Position numbers and translations under genes: made by a program. A stretch of DNA of 64,000 nt. Origin: Phoronis australis. Its lineage: Eukaryota > Phoronida > Phoronidae. The notes below the pieces were generated by a model that saw only the letters and a program-made list of their open reading frames with translations, was not told where the DNA came from and made no database searches. Location of the stretch: positions 477,143-541,142 of the forward strand of contig NMRA01000274.1 of the NCBI GenBank assembly GCA_002633005.1. The letters run 5' to 3'. How positions within the stretch are numbered: position 1 is the first letter of the stretch; every line of letters begins with the position of its first letter. Shown here one piece after another: positions 50,401 through 59,920 of this stretch.

Positions 50401-52739
50401 TATCTACTACATGCTTGCGTGTTAAATGTGTCTTTTGAATTTCAGCATCATAGAAGTGTTAAAGGGAATCTCAATCTCCACATTTGGCAAACTGTTAGTC
50501 ATCCCTGCCATAATATGGGGTCAGAGTAGTAGTTCGGTCTACGTGTGGTTAACACGGCTGTTTGTCTTCACATCAAATGTGCAGGCTCTCAGAGGTAATT
50601 AATTTTTTTAAATTTCATTTATGGACAGCTTGACACATATTGAATTCCTCTTTGTAAATAAGTCGACTTATGTTAAACATACTCTTACCTTTACATTCAC
50701 GAATTTGGAAAACGATAAGTTTTGCCAATCAACAGATATCACTAGAATCTATTATATATAATGCATCGTTTGCACAAACTCCATCTCCCCCAATCCTCTA
50801 CAGACCTTCGTTGCACCCGTTTTGGCACCGCCTTGGTCCCAGGTATTGCACCGGCCCCCTATTAGGATTTGAGGTGTCCTATATTTTTCTCGCAGGCAGT
50901 TTTTTTGCGGACGCAGAGGGAGGATGGCTATACGTACTCGCCTTGGTGACGTCAGTCGGTCGGCTCAACGGCCTGGGTGACGTCACTCCGTCGGCTTAAT
51001 TTCACTCCCTCCGGCTTTTGTCGAGTATATAATTCATCGGGCTTGTCGCTGCCCAAATTAATGATGCCTCATTAAAATTGTTTACTCTTCCTTGAGTAAA
51101 CTAAATTATTGCCCCGGGTGTTGGAACACTGGCGTTCTTCAGTTATTCTGCTCCTAAAATTGCCACGCGCTCTTTGGGCGCCATTGCGTCACCTATTGGC
51201 CAATTTCCATGTTCTTCAATCAGCTGCGAGGTTGCGTACAGATCATAACAATCGGAAGTGGTTTCATTTCGTTACAAGTTTTTACTATTTTGATACCAGA
51301 AAACCCAATTTCAGAACAAACTCTTGAGAGATATCGCAAAGTGTTAGGAAATGGCGCATAGGCATACGTTCGCGTGTCACGAGTATGCATCGTTTTCAAA
51401 ACGACGTCACATTTTCCTTTGTTTACGTTTAATAGATTTTATACTTCTATGAACAGCTGTTACGGGCAAGTTGAATGTTACTGCAGGGTCAAATGTTCTG
51501 GAAAGAAATTTGTACTGCCTAGGGAAAGAATCCCGCAGCCGCACACCTTGCTTAATAATATCTGGCAGTGACAGAAGTTCTGCTTGAAGCTTTGAACACT
51601 CTCTCTTTAGTAATATTCCTGTCTCTTGCGATGACCACTCGCTTCACTCTATTTAATCTCGGCATTTCCCACTAGCTGTTACCCGTGCGAAAGCATGGGT
51701 AACGGCTAGTAATACTTATTTTGTAATTTTCAATTGTGTATTTGCCTTATTTTACTGTAGACTTTTTTTTAAAGTGGGCAGGGTTTCCGCCAAAACGTCA
51801 TTAGATTTGGCGATAGTTGAGTGAATTTTTGGGTGAACTAAATTTGATTAAATCCCTTTTACGAAGTTTTTAACTTGAGTGAAGCTTGGAGTATCTTTAA
51901 AATTTTGAATTTAACCTGATCTTTTACAGTCATTCATCCTTTGCCTCAGTTTTTGTTGCATTAAGGGTAATTTTTTCAGTCTTTATGTAGAGCCATTGTC
52001 AGTGTAGGAATAACTATGCATTTGTCAAGAATGAGCAAAGTGGCAAACTTTTTAATAAAAATGTTACTCATTTTTCTTTGGCAAAAGTGAAATTATGGGG
52101 CCTATTGTTGAGTAAGTTTCATGTACTTACAAGATCTCTTTGAGTACCGCTAAAGCGTGAACTGTGACTTGTGAGAGTGTATTTTATTGATTTCTGTACA
52201 ATCATATAAATACTCTAAATCCAATACTTTATCAGGTAAACATGTTTTTGCAATCTGCTTTTTCCCATATTTACTTGCAGTGCAGTGCTGTGGTAAAGTG
52301 TCTCTATAACTTTTGATGTTTGCTAACATGCTGTTTTATGAAAAGTGACTGAAATTTGGTCTTGCTCTCCCCATTACTATTTCTAATCCCAATTGAACAA
52401 AAGTGCTAAGCTTTTGAGAATATAAACATAACTGCTTGTTATTGAGATAATTTCTATTCAATATTTCTAGACTATGATTTGCTCATAATTCTTTAGCTAA
52501 ACCTTTATTTAACAATTGTGAAGTGGGGAACGTTAGACTAAATATTGTCCTAAGTTTTTAGTCACTTTCATGAAACGGACCCAAGACCATCATGTTTCTT
52601 TTTTAAAACCATTTTTGTGTTTGTGTTTGTCTTTGCAGTGTTATGTAGCCATCCACATCTTGTATGTATGGCTATGATTGGAATATGCTATGGAGTTCAG
52701 TATTCAACTTCAAACTTTATGAGAGATCTCATCACTTAA
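38401..52739 (+). CDS. ARV1: ARV1 (ER sterol/GPI lipid homeostasis protein), 6 exons
   Basis: ARV1 is an ER membrane protein needed for sterol distribution and GPI-anchor intermediate handling. Exons: 38401-38490, 44902-45021, 47421-47574, 48602-48677, 50446-50594 and 52639-52739. All have GT-AG introns and matching phases and give 229 residues (human 271). Exon 1 plus exon 2 form the ARV1 homology domain: Cys6-x2-Cys9 (YICTEC), ELYKDF, then Cys30-x2-Cys33 and VIDKYIE; LQAYRHVLFN follows. The later exons encode hydrophobic segments, including ISTFGKLLVIPAIIWG. The start ATGGGC precedes the first Cys pair directly, and the protein lacks the N-terminal extension of mammals. Intron 1 is 6.4 kb and houses an antisense TLR. 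A partial second copy of exon 3 and a second last exon are present (see duplications). Confidence 0.92.
38540..39346. mobile_element. DNA element with two nested pairs of inverted repeats
   Basis: Outer termini ACCTAATTATCGGACG (38540-38555) and CGTCCGATAATTAGGT (39331-39346) are perfect 16-bp inverted repeats. A second perfect 17-bp pair, GAACCTAAATATCGGAC (38556-38572) and GTCCGATATTTAGGTTC (39142-39158), lies inside and is itself a variant of the outer repeat. The 807-bp unit starts 50 bp after the ARV1 exon 1 donor. No transposase frame and no clear target duplication are visible. Confidence 0.65.
40094..40110 (+). repeat. Poly(G) run
   Basis: A run of about 12 consecutive G within ARV1 intron 1; low-complexity and prone to length error. 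Confidence 0.7.
41401..43932 (-). CDS. Toll-like receptor, intronless (TLR-A), nested in ARV1 intron 1
   Basis: Complete 843-residue TLR in one exon. Parts in order: signal peptide (1-~25, hydrophobic LLGLVTLLAILLQVISG), a Cys-rich LRRNT (CPAKCICNPRRKHVTCDGR), about 20 leucine-rich repeats, one LRRCT (about 580-636, NPYICDCNLAW), a transmembrane helix (~637-660) and a cytoplasmic TIR domain (~689-835). TIR box 1 is YDCFITYS, box 2 RDFKPGRDI with the conserved BB-loop Pro at about 730, and box 3 FLEW. The single Cys cluster before the membrane makes it a vertebrate-like sccTLR. It is predicted to sense microbial ligands and signal through MyD88-type adaptors; the ligand cannot be read from sequence. 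The start ATG is followed directly by the signal peptide. It is antisense to ARV1 and paralogous to the gene at 59921-62452. Confidence 0.97.
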   Translation of the reverse strand: MKKSLLGLVTLLAILLQVISGLTGGNCPAKCICNPRRKHVTCDGRYHEKPLREIPPDIPTDTQYLSLDNSELKILRENSFANLTQLKFLFLRNSSISFIEENAFFGLTNIQTIDLSANNLRYFNNTFTGTFNGAENLKKLSLERTSLTRIPDQVLTKLKKLSVLDLDRNLITNSTLGEGFRNLRELKQLSICQNNLSSLTNNSFLMIRYLKLKQFHLLRSNISHIEVGTFAGLAHLEQLDLSENSLYMTKKSIDLMLQQLCQAPIRRLGFSRTNLKNITGTFLCFKQLTSLDISGNKFHTVEDNTFISQTRLVILNMMKNLKLTSFQPKALQGLTTLRVLLLNKCNILHLPIFANEKGNSFLPKIQSMDLTFNHITALDKVHQRSPFSGLEQLISLNLSHNSLQELSDDLLQPLLKIKFLHFDNNGIKNIGKRTFSGLKNIKSLTLSENPWKAKQVCYFANLRSLEHLILHGVYLRILNYFTHDGHFKPECMFEGLVKLKVLDLSYTNLKGLPERLFKDLTSLERLILRQNQLSGWNDVVLENLKNLRSLDVSMNQIRTINQSSLRPVLSTLNHFQAFSNPYICDCNLAWYVDWVRQMHDNKTFTLKISYTIPYKCSNLKHKSLLQYRPTFFECHHLLVILCGSGFGLFIVILAVIGLLYKHRWYIRYWIFLLRSRRSNHLEETDHLLYTYDCFITYSGDDSDLVTQQLLPKLENEFGYKMCIHERDFKPGRDISENIAESIEKSRKVLVVLTQNFVKSGWCKFEVNLAHANTLHNAQKARQSLIIILVEDVSFEHMTPILKFLIRKKTFLEWSDDTQGQRVFWERLKDAIQQRGQAPSLDED
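44438..44660. mobile_element. Possible MITE with G/C-run ends
   Basis: Begins CAGAGGCGGATCTACGGGGGG and ends near CCCCCCTTAC...CTAGATCTG, giving imperfect inverted ends typical of short hAT-like MITEs. A similar G-run/C-run pair occurs near 37541-37580. Ends and target duplication are not certain. Confidence 0.35.
45937..46233. mobile_element. MITE family D (in duplication I, copy 1)
   Basis: About 297 bp. Left end GTACAAGACAAAAGTAATC; the right end, reverse-complemented, reads GTACAATACAAGCCAAAAGT, so the ends are imperfect inverted repeats. The right end lies only 37 bp from the duplicated ARV1 exon 3 acceptor. Confidence 0.65.
46271..46369 (+). pseudogene. Truncated duplicate of ARV1 exon 3
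   Basis: Has the same acceptor (TTTGTTCCAG) and the first 33 codons of ARV1 exon 3 (FHIKFLLVLLVCETYNKW), then is cut by the 'n' at 46370. It is probably an assembly duplicate and not a real extra exon. Confidence 0.85.
46370..46370. other. Ambiguous base / contig join
   Basis: A single n exactly at the junction of the two copies of duplication I, consistent with a compressed assembly gap. Confidence 0.85.
46371..47519 (+). repeat. Duplication I, copy 2
   Basis: Direct repeat of 45219-46369 with scattered substitutions and small indels (for example CCTGAGAG versus CAGAG). This copy continues into the complete ARV1 exon 3, so it is the one used in the gene model. Confidence 0.95.
47087..47383. 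mobile_element. MITE family D (in duplication I, copy 2)
   Basis: Same element as 45937-46233 with a few substitutions. Its right end is 37 bp upstream of the ARV1 exon 3 acceptor, so the polypyrimidine tract is just outside the insertion. Confidence 0.65.
48127..48261. repeat. 33-bp minisatellite (4 copies)
   Basis: Four near-perfect direct units of a 33-bp AT-rich sequence containing CTGAATTGTAATATTC and TATTTATAATGTAT. Because 33 is a multiple of three it produces a spurious repetitive open frame on the - strand. Confidence 0.9.
48285..48545. mobile_element. MITE family D, diverged copy in ARV1 intron 3
   Basis: Matches the other copies in order: AAGTAATCAGACAATAC, CTAATTTTGTTAACCACTAA, GGTGGCAAGATTCTAATTAC, GACGGGAATTCTGGGTAATT, TTTTGTCTGAAC. 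The ends are less conserved. It lies about 55 bp upstream of the ARV1 exon at 48602. Confidence 0.6.
50947..50985. promoter_or_regulatory. Two palindromic CRE sites (TGACGTCA), 31 bp apart
   Basis: TGACGTCA at 50947-50954 and 50978-50985, in a CG-rich stretch of the last ARV1 intron. A third site is at 56534-56541. They probably belong to inserted DNA; activity is unknown. Confidence 0.4.
51671..51710 (+). repeat. 18-bp hairpin with GAAA tetraloop
   Basis: ACTAGCTGTTACCCGTGC, loop GAAA, then GCATGGGTAACGGCTAGT. All 18 positions pair in RNA, counting two G-U wobbles. It lies 22 bp before the start of duplication II and may be the terminal stem-loop of an inserted element. Confidence 0.6.
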
Positions 52740-53820
52740 CGGTTAGCTCCTCTAGTCAACTGCGTTCATTCTCTGAGCAAGGCGAGCATCCTGCATCATT
52801 GATGTGTTTATTGGATTTGTTTGAGGACGAATGAATGCCGCCGCTTCGAAGTAAAACTACAGTGCAATTTAAATTCTGTGGCGTACACCCACTCCGTTGC
52901 ACATCCATCAGACACTTTTTCGAAATTGTCTTCGTGCTTCTCAGGTGACCCACAATTTTGCGTCGGATTTCTTTCTATAGTTCACCCTCCAGTGCCTTTG
53001 CGTTGATACTGCTTCACAGAACATTACCATGACGACACTTGAAGATTTGAACAGTTCTGTCAATATCATTGGAAGTGCAGTGTGGATTTCCTCATTTGTC
53101 CTGTTCAATTCAAAAATTCCCAGCATTTCAGAAACTATGTTAATTTTAGATGAAGACAAGCTCAATTCAGGATAGCGCTATTAAAATCGGTGATTGCGTT
53201 CTGTTTCGTGCAAAGTGACTTGATACACGAGTCAGAAATCCTGTCTTTTGCTACACACAACTATTTCTGAAAAAAGCAAAATTATTTGGTCTCTGAGAAT
53301 ACTCCCATAACTGCTCATTACTAAGATAGTTTGTATGAATTATGACTCTACTGTGATGAGCTTGTGGTTTCATGGCTAAACTTTCACTTTGTAACAATGG
53401 GAGCGCAAGACCAAACTTCTGACTCCGGTCTTACATCACTTTTCATGGTCAGACCCCTCGGGCCTGTTTCTGGAAGAGTCTATTGACTTTTGACCTTCAG
53501 CTAAATAGTCTATGGATTGATCTGTTTTACTAGCTAAAGGTAAAAGTCAGAAAATCCATCTACAACTCCAAGTTAAAAATAGAAATCCATAGTCTGCTCT
53601 ACTAGACAGAAGGCAAATGTTTATTGAAAGAAAAAAGATCAACATTTGGCTGTTAGTAGTCAGATTTCTGACTTATGACCAATAGTCTCTTGGAGAAATA
53701 TGACTATGGAGTTTCCTTACAATTCCATGGCTCCAGTGGGAAATTTAGTGACACAGTAAACTCTCAATTTACCTCACCAGATGGCAGACATGTGGAATAT
53801 TGATGTCAAATTTCTCAGAC

Positions 53821-53826
53821 AATAAA
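53821..53826 (+). promoter_or_regulatory. Candidate ARV1 poly(A) signal
   Basis: AATAAA about 1.1 kb after the ARV1 stop; duplicated at 58639-58644. The intervening 3' UTR holds no convincing gene. Confidence 0.35.
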
Positions 53827-54486
53827 TGCTGCAAAAATTACTTAACTTTATCATTTGCAATATTTATACTGAACTGCTATGATCATAGAGCAAAACTTTG
53901 ATATTAGAGATTTAAAACTGTGATCAAATCAGCCTTAGTTTGAAAAATGAAAACATTGCTATTTTGTGAATAATTTTCATGCGACAGATAGTTTACCATC
54001 TTCCAATTTGGCTATAATAACTTATTGAAGTTTTTCTGGTGTTTGGAACTGTGTATTGCACCATTTTATGGTGGTCCAGCGTATTGAGAGGAATCAAGTA
54101 GCCCTGGACAGATCGTGGTGTCAGCACTTGTTTATGGCTGATTATTGGTGATCACTAAGCTTACAAAGCAACCATTTTGAATAGCCATTTTCCAATATAG
54201 CAGTGACATGTAGAAACATGTTTTGTCACTAGATGGCGATAGATTAGTTGGTGGACTAGGTTCTGTAGTCTTTTATGGAATTAAACCATAGTAATATTTC
54301 CCATTTTGTTGGAAAGTTTTTGCGACCATCATGCGTCAATTGCCACTGCTGTGTTGGGCTCTTCAAGTGCGTAATGAAAAGTTGCTGAGATGAAATCTTA
54401 GTTATTTCATGGACTATAAACTGGACACACTGATGTGACAAGGCTGTAGAACACTCAGATTGGAAATTAATAATGTTGATACTATT

Positions 54487-54925
54487 CAATCAGATCAACC
54501 ATCGGGGAGGATATCTATTCCTTATGTAGAAAGACTTTCTGAACAATTCCGATCTGTGTTCAGGACATTTGATAATCACCATGTCTTTCAAACCTGTTGG
54601 CACTGTGAGACAAAAACTCGTGCATCCTTGGGACAAACTACCCAAGTAAAAATAGTTAATGTGGTCTATGGATTACAGTGAGGAGAGTGCCCTGAAACTT
54701 ATGTAGGTAAAACTAAGCTGTCCTTTAAATCACAGTTGTTCCAACATCGTCAGACTCTATCGTTTTCACCCACTGTAAGGGATCTGGTCACAGCTTTGAC
54801 CTTGACAATGTACTAATCCTTGAGGAGAAAAATTTGTTTGAACGAGGAGTCAAGGAGTGTATATATGAAAGAATTGAACTAAAAATCCATCTTTTAACCG
54901 AAGAGGAGGCTATCACAATAAAAAT
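54487..54925 (+). pseudogene. Penelope-like element remnant (GIY-YIG end), copy 1
   Basis: Fragments of the C-terminal part of a Penelope-type retroelement: ISIPYVERLSEQFRSVF, then VVYG...CPETYVGKTKLSF, the latter matching the GIY-YIG endonuclease. An in-frame TGA lies between VVYGLQ and GECPE, and there are frameshifts near 54575 and 54760. The reverse transcriptase part is absent. It is convergent with the TLR 3' end. Confidence 0.65.
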
Positions 54926-55111
54926 AATATACTTTTAATTAGGTATTTGTAACAGAGTTTGAAAAATTAACTTGCACTAAATAACAACTGACATTTTCTT
55001 TATTTTGTATACAATTATGTACAAGGTGGCTATGCCCGTGTGGATGCATCCCTTAAAATTGCCACAACGAATGTTCTGGTGGCATACATCTTGGTCATGT
55101 CAATCTTTGTG

Positions 55112-55528
55112 TTAACTTGGAGCCTGGCCATACTGTTGAATGGCATTTTTAAGCCTTTCCCAGAATAAGGTTTGTCCTTGCGCATCATTGGTCCATTCCA
55201 AGAACGTCTTTTTCCGCATAAGGAATCTAAGAATCGGAGTCATGTGTTCAAAGCTGACATCCTCAACAAGTATTATAATCAGTGATTGTCTTGCCTTTTG
55301 AGCATTATGCAGTGCATTAGCATGGGCGAGATTAACTTCAAATTTACACCACTCGCTCTGGACAAAGTTCTGCGTGAGCACGACTAAAACTTTTCTACTT
55401 TTTTCTATGCTCTCTGCTATGTTCTCAGAGATTTCACGGCCCAGTTTGAAGTCTCGCTCATGGACGCACATCTTGTAGCCAAATTCGTTCTCGAGTTTGG
55501 GCAAAAGCTGTTGTGTGACCAGATTACT
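55112..55528 (-). pseudogene. TLR fragment (TIR domain only), cut at 'n'
   Basis: About 139 codons nearly identical to the TIR domain of TLR-B (LVTQQLLPKLENEF ... AIQQYGQAPS, then stop), with the same Leu in the BB loop (RDFKLGREI). Beyond the n at 55529 the sequence is unrelated, so the ectodomain and membrane helix are missing here. Likely an allelic or assembly duplicate of TLR-B and not a functional gene. Confidence 0.9.
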
Positions 55529-55529
55529 N
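55529..55529. other. Ambiguous base / contig join
   Basis: Single n where the truncated TLR changes abruptly to unrelated sequence; probably a compressed gap. Confidence 0.85.
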
Positions 55530-56593
55530 CTACACACTCTAAAACTTACTGAAGTTCTTATGGTGAATTTTTCGCTTAAAACGTTAAAACAACTAAAGAG
55601 ATGGTAGATGGGTCGTGGAATAACTGTAAATGGACGAAGAAAATGTGAACTTATGTTGTGCAAAGCTGTGAACGGACTGAAATTGGAACTTAACCCGCTC
55701 TAGGCCTGAATGGCGCAGGCCATACAAGGGTGATAGTGTATCCCCATAAAAAGATATTCACTTCAAAATACAGGAAATAAAATCAAATGAAACATGCATA
55801 TGTGCACATGAAGTTATAATTAACACATACCCTGACTCTGGACACAATTTAGTCTACAAATAACTTGAGCATATTCATGAAAACCTCGCGGTTCTCTCGA
55901 GTTTCTCTCACTAGCTGCCATTTTAAGGAAGTTACGTGAAATCACGCCTGTTGACGAACAAAAAGTCCAAGGGACACAAATCTTACAAATTTCACTTGAC
56001 ATTTTTTCATGCTATTTTGCAAGTGTCACGCGCCAGATCTCGCGCTTCGCTCAGTCTCGCGCTAGCCTTTGCCTCATACTCACCTGACTCAGTTGAAATA
56101 TTTGATTGTGGTTATCGCGCGCGCGGACAAAGTTAACAGTAACCACAAAGTGGAGTTGGAATTCTTCGCTAAAGTCACCTGAATTCCCGTATATATGCTT
56201 CATCGAAGATATGTTTAGAAGCAGAAAGAGTCACTGAAGAAAGTAAGAGCCTTTTAGGTGGTAATTTTAGGTGTAGAATGTATTTTTGACGAGGTGAAAA
56301 CTTTATCAGTAAGCGGATTTCGCCTACCGCCCGTTCAAAATACACGGGACGAAATTATTACAGAACGCAATAGAAGGTATTGTAGTGCGAATCTGAAGTT
56401 CATTTGCCATAACAGCAATGCTTTTTGGACATTTTTCGAACTAAACGGCTAAAAACTCGAAGACAATAACAGAATACACTCTGCTAACGTATTGGGCAAA
56501 TAGTCAAACGACAAGCTTTTGCCCCATTTCCCGTGACGTCACAGTTAAGTCTCACATAATCTCGCGTTATTGTTATAAACTCGCAAAAGGCCT
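55530..56593. other. Unique 1.06-kb segment between duplication II copies
   Basis: Not similar to the DNA preceding copy 1 or to the rest of the TLR. CG-rich around 56020-56130, with a CRE palindrome at 56534-56541. No gene recognised. Confidence 0.4.
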
Positions 56594-57490
56594 ATTGTGT
56601 ATTTGCCTTATTTCACTGTAGACTTTTTATTTGTTTTTAAAAGTGGGCAGGGTTTCCGCCAAAACGTCATTAGATTTGGCGATAGTTGAGTGAATTTTGG
56701 GTGAACTAACTGTGATTAAAATCCATTTTACGAAGCTTTTAACTTGAATGAAGCTTGGAGTATCTTTAAAATTTTGAATTTTAACCTGATCTTTTGCAGT
56801 CATTCATCCTTTGCCTCAGTTTTTGTTGCATTTAATTTTTTCAGTCTTTATGTAGAGCCATTGTCGGTGTAGGAATAACTATGCATTTGTCAAGAATGAG
56901 CAAAGTGGCAAACTTTTTAATAAAAATGTTAATCATTTTTCTTTGGTAAAAGGGAAATTATGGGGCATATTGTCGAGTGAGTTTTATGTACTTACAAGAT
57001 CTCAGTGAGTACCGCTAAAGCGTGAACTGTGACTTGTGAGTGTATTTTATTGATTTCTGTACATATAAATGCTCTAAATCCAATACTTTATCAGGTAAAC
57101 ATGTTTTTGCAATCTGCTTTTTCCCATATTTGCAGTGCAGTGCTGTGATGAAGTGTCTCTATAACTTTTGATGTTTGTTATATGCTACTTGCTGTTTTAT
57201 GAAAAGTGACTGAAATTCGGTCTTGCTCTCCCCATTACTATTTCTAATCCCAATTGAGCAAAAGTGCTAAGCTTCTGAGAATATAAACATAACTGCTAGT
57301 TATTGAGATAATTTTTATTCAATATTTCTAGACTATGATTTGCTCATAATTCTTTAGCTAAACCTTTATTGTGAAGTGGGGAACGTAAGACTAAATTTTG
57401 TCCTAAGTTTTTAGTCACTTTCATGAAACGGACCCAAGACGATCATGTTTCTTTTTTAAAACGTTTTTGTGTTTGCGTTTGTCTTTGCAG

Positions 57491-57591
57491 TGTTATGTAG
57501 CCATCCACATCTTGTATGTATGGCTATGATTGGAATATGCTATGGAGTTCAGTATTCAACCTCAAACTTTATGAGAGATCTCATCACTTAA
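57491..57591 (+). pseudogene. Duplicate of the last ARV1 exon
   Basis: Same acceptor (TTTGCAG) and identical coding for VLCSHPHLVCMAMIGICYG to the stop codon, as in 52639-52739. No other ARV1 exons accompany it, so it is either an allelic duplicate or an orphan exon. Confidence 0.85.
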
Positions 57592-59306
57592 CGGTTAGCT
57601 CCACTAGTCAACTTCGTTCATTCTCTGAGCAAGGCGAGCATCCTGCATCATTGATGTGTTTATTGGATTTGTTTGAGGACGAATGAATGCCGCCGCTTCG
57701 AAGTAAAACTACAGTGCAATTTAAATTCTGTGGTGTACACCCACTCTGTTGCACATCCATCAGACTCTTTTTCGAAATTGTCTTCGTGCTTCTCAGGTGA
57801 CCCACAATTTTGCGTCGGATTTCTTTCTATAGTTGACCCTCCAGTGCCTTTGCATTGATACTGCTTCACAGAGCATTACCATGACGACACTTGAAGATTT
57901 GAACAGTTCTGTGAATATCATTGGAAGTGCAGTGTTCAATTCAAAAGTTCCCAGCATTTCAGAACCTATGTTAATTTTAGATGAAGACAAGCGCTATTGA
58001 AATCAGTGCTTGCGTTCTGTTTCACGAAAAGTGACTTGATACACGAGTCAGAAATCCCGTCTTTTGCTACACACAACTATTTCTGAAAAAAGCAAAATTG
58101 TTAGGTCTCTGAGAATACTCCCATAACTGCTCATTACTAAAATAGTTTGAATGAATTATTTCTAGACTTTGATGAGCTTATGGTTTCATGGCTAAACCTT
58201 CATTCTGTAACAATGGAAGCATAAGACCAAACTTCTGACTCCGGTCTTACATCACTTTTCATGGTCAGACCCCTCGGGCTTGTTTCTGGAAGAGTCTATT
58301 GATTTTTGACCTTCAGCTAAATAGTTTATGGACTGGTCTGTTGTACTAGCTAGAGGTAAAAGTCAGAAAATCCGTCTACAACTCCAAGTTAAAAATAGAA
58401 ATCTATAGTCTGCTCTACTAGACAGAAGGCAAACGTTTATTGAAAGAAAAAAAATCAACATTTGGCTGTTAGTAGTCAGATTTCTGACTTATGACCAATA
58501 GTCTCTTGGAGAAATATGACTATGGAGTTTCCTTACAATTCCATGGCTCCAGTGGGAAATTTAGTGACACAGTAAACTCTCAATTTACCTCACCAGATGG
58601 CAGACATGTGGAATATTATTATGTCAAATTTCTCAGACAATAAATGCTGCAAAAATTACTTAACTTTATCATTTGCAATATTTATACTGAACTGCTATCA
58701 TAGAGCAAAACTTTGATATTAGAGATTTAAAACTGTGATCAAATCAGCCTTAGTTTGAAAAATGAAAACATTGCTATTTTGTGAATAATTTTCATGCGAC
58801 AGATAGTTTACCATCTTCCAATTTGGCCGCATAATAACTTATTGAAGTTTTTCTGGTGTTTGGAACTGTGTATTGCACCATTTTATGGTGGTCCAGCGTA
58901 TTGAGAGGAATCAAGTAGCCCTGGACAGATCGTGGTGTCAGCGCTTGTTTATGGCTGATTATTGGTGATCACTAAGCTTACAAAGCAACCATTTCGCCAT
59001 TTTCCAATATAGCAGTGACATGTAGAAACATGTTTTGTCACTAGATGGCGATAGATTAGTTGGTGGACTGGGTTCTGCAGTCTTTTATGGAATTAAACCA
59101 TAGTGATATTTCTCATTTTGTTGGAATTTTTTTGCGACCATCATGCGTCATTTGCCACTGCTGTGTTGGGCTCTTCAAGTGCATAATGAAAAGTTGCTGA
59201 GATGAAATCTTAGTTATTTCATGGACTATAAACTGGACACACTAATGTGACAAGGCTGTAGAACACCCAGATTGGAAATTAATAATGTTGATACTACTCA
59301 ATCAGA

Positions 59307-59771
59307 TCAACCATCGGGGAGGATATCTATTCCTTATGTAGAAAGACTTTCTGAACAATTCCGATTTGTGTTCAGGACATTTGATATCACCACGTCTTTC
59401 AAACCTGTTGGCACTGTGAGACAAAAACTCGTGCATCCTTAGGACAAACTACCCAAGTAAAAATAGTTAATGTGGTCTATGGAATACAGTGAGGAGAGTG
59501 CCCTGAAACTTATGTAGGTAAAACTAAGCTGTCCTTTAAATCACGGTTGTTCCAACATCGTCTGACTACCGTTTTTACCCACTGTAAGGGATCTGGTCAC
59601 AGCTTTGACCTTGACAATGTACTAATCCTTGAGGAGAAAAATTTTTTTGAACGAGGAGTCAAGGAGTGTATATATGAAAGAATTGAACTAAAAATCCATC
59701 TTTTAACCGAAGAGGAGGCTATCACAATAAAAATAATATACTTTTTATTAGGTATTTGTAGCAGAGTTTGA
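59307..59771 (+). pseudogene. Penelope-like element remnant (GIY-YIG end), copy 2
   Basis: Duplicate of 54487-54925 but better preserved. It reads FDITTSFKPVGTVRQKLVHP, then TYVGKTKLSFKSRLFQHR, GSGHSFDLDNVLILEE and FFERGVKECIYERI. Both copies share the same TGA before GECPE, so it was already dead before duplication. Confidence 0.7.
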
Positions 59772-59807
59772 AAAATTAAATTGCACTAAATAACAACTGA
59801 CATTTTC

Positions 59808-59813
59808 TTTATT
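59808..59813 (-). promoter_or_regulatory. TLR-B poly(A) signal
   Basis: AATAAA on the - strand about 110 bases after the TLR-B stop. The same hexamer lies downstream of the truncated copy (55004-54999). Confidence 0.6.
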
Positions 59814-59920
59814 TTGTATACAATTATGTACAAGGTGGCTGTGCCCGTGTGGATGCATCCCTTAAAATTGCCACAACGAATGTTCTGGTGGCATACATCT
59901 TGGTCATGTCAATCTTTATG

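Larger units (their letters stand above)
51733..55528 (+). repeat. Duplication II, copy 1 (3.8 kb, ends at 'n')
   Basis: Direct repeat of 56594-60337, a few per cent diverged with several indels. Contains the last ARV1 exon, its 3' flank, a Penelope GIY-YIG remnant and the 3' end of a TLR. Breaks off inside the TIR domain at the n at 55529. Confidence 0.95.

Noticed and set aside
52756-53165. Short frames on both strands after the ARV1 stop, repeated at 57608-57990
   Set aside because: Conserved only because the DNA is duplicated; indels between the copies break the frames, as expected for 3' UTR.
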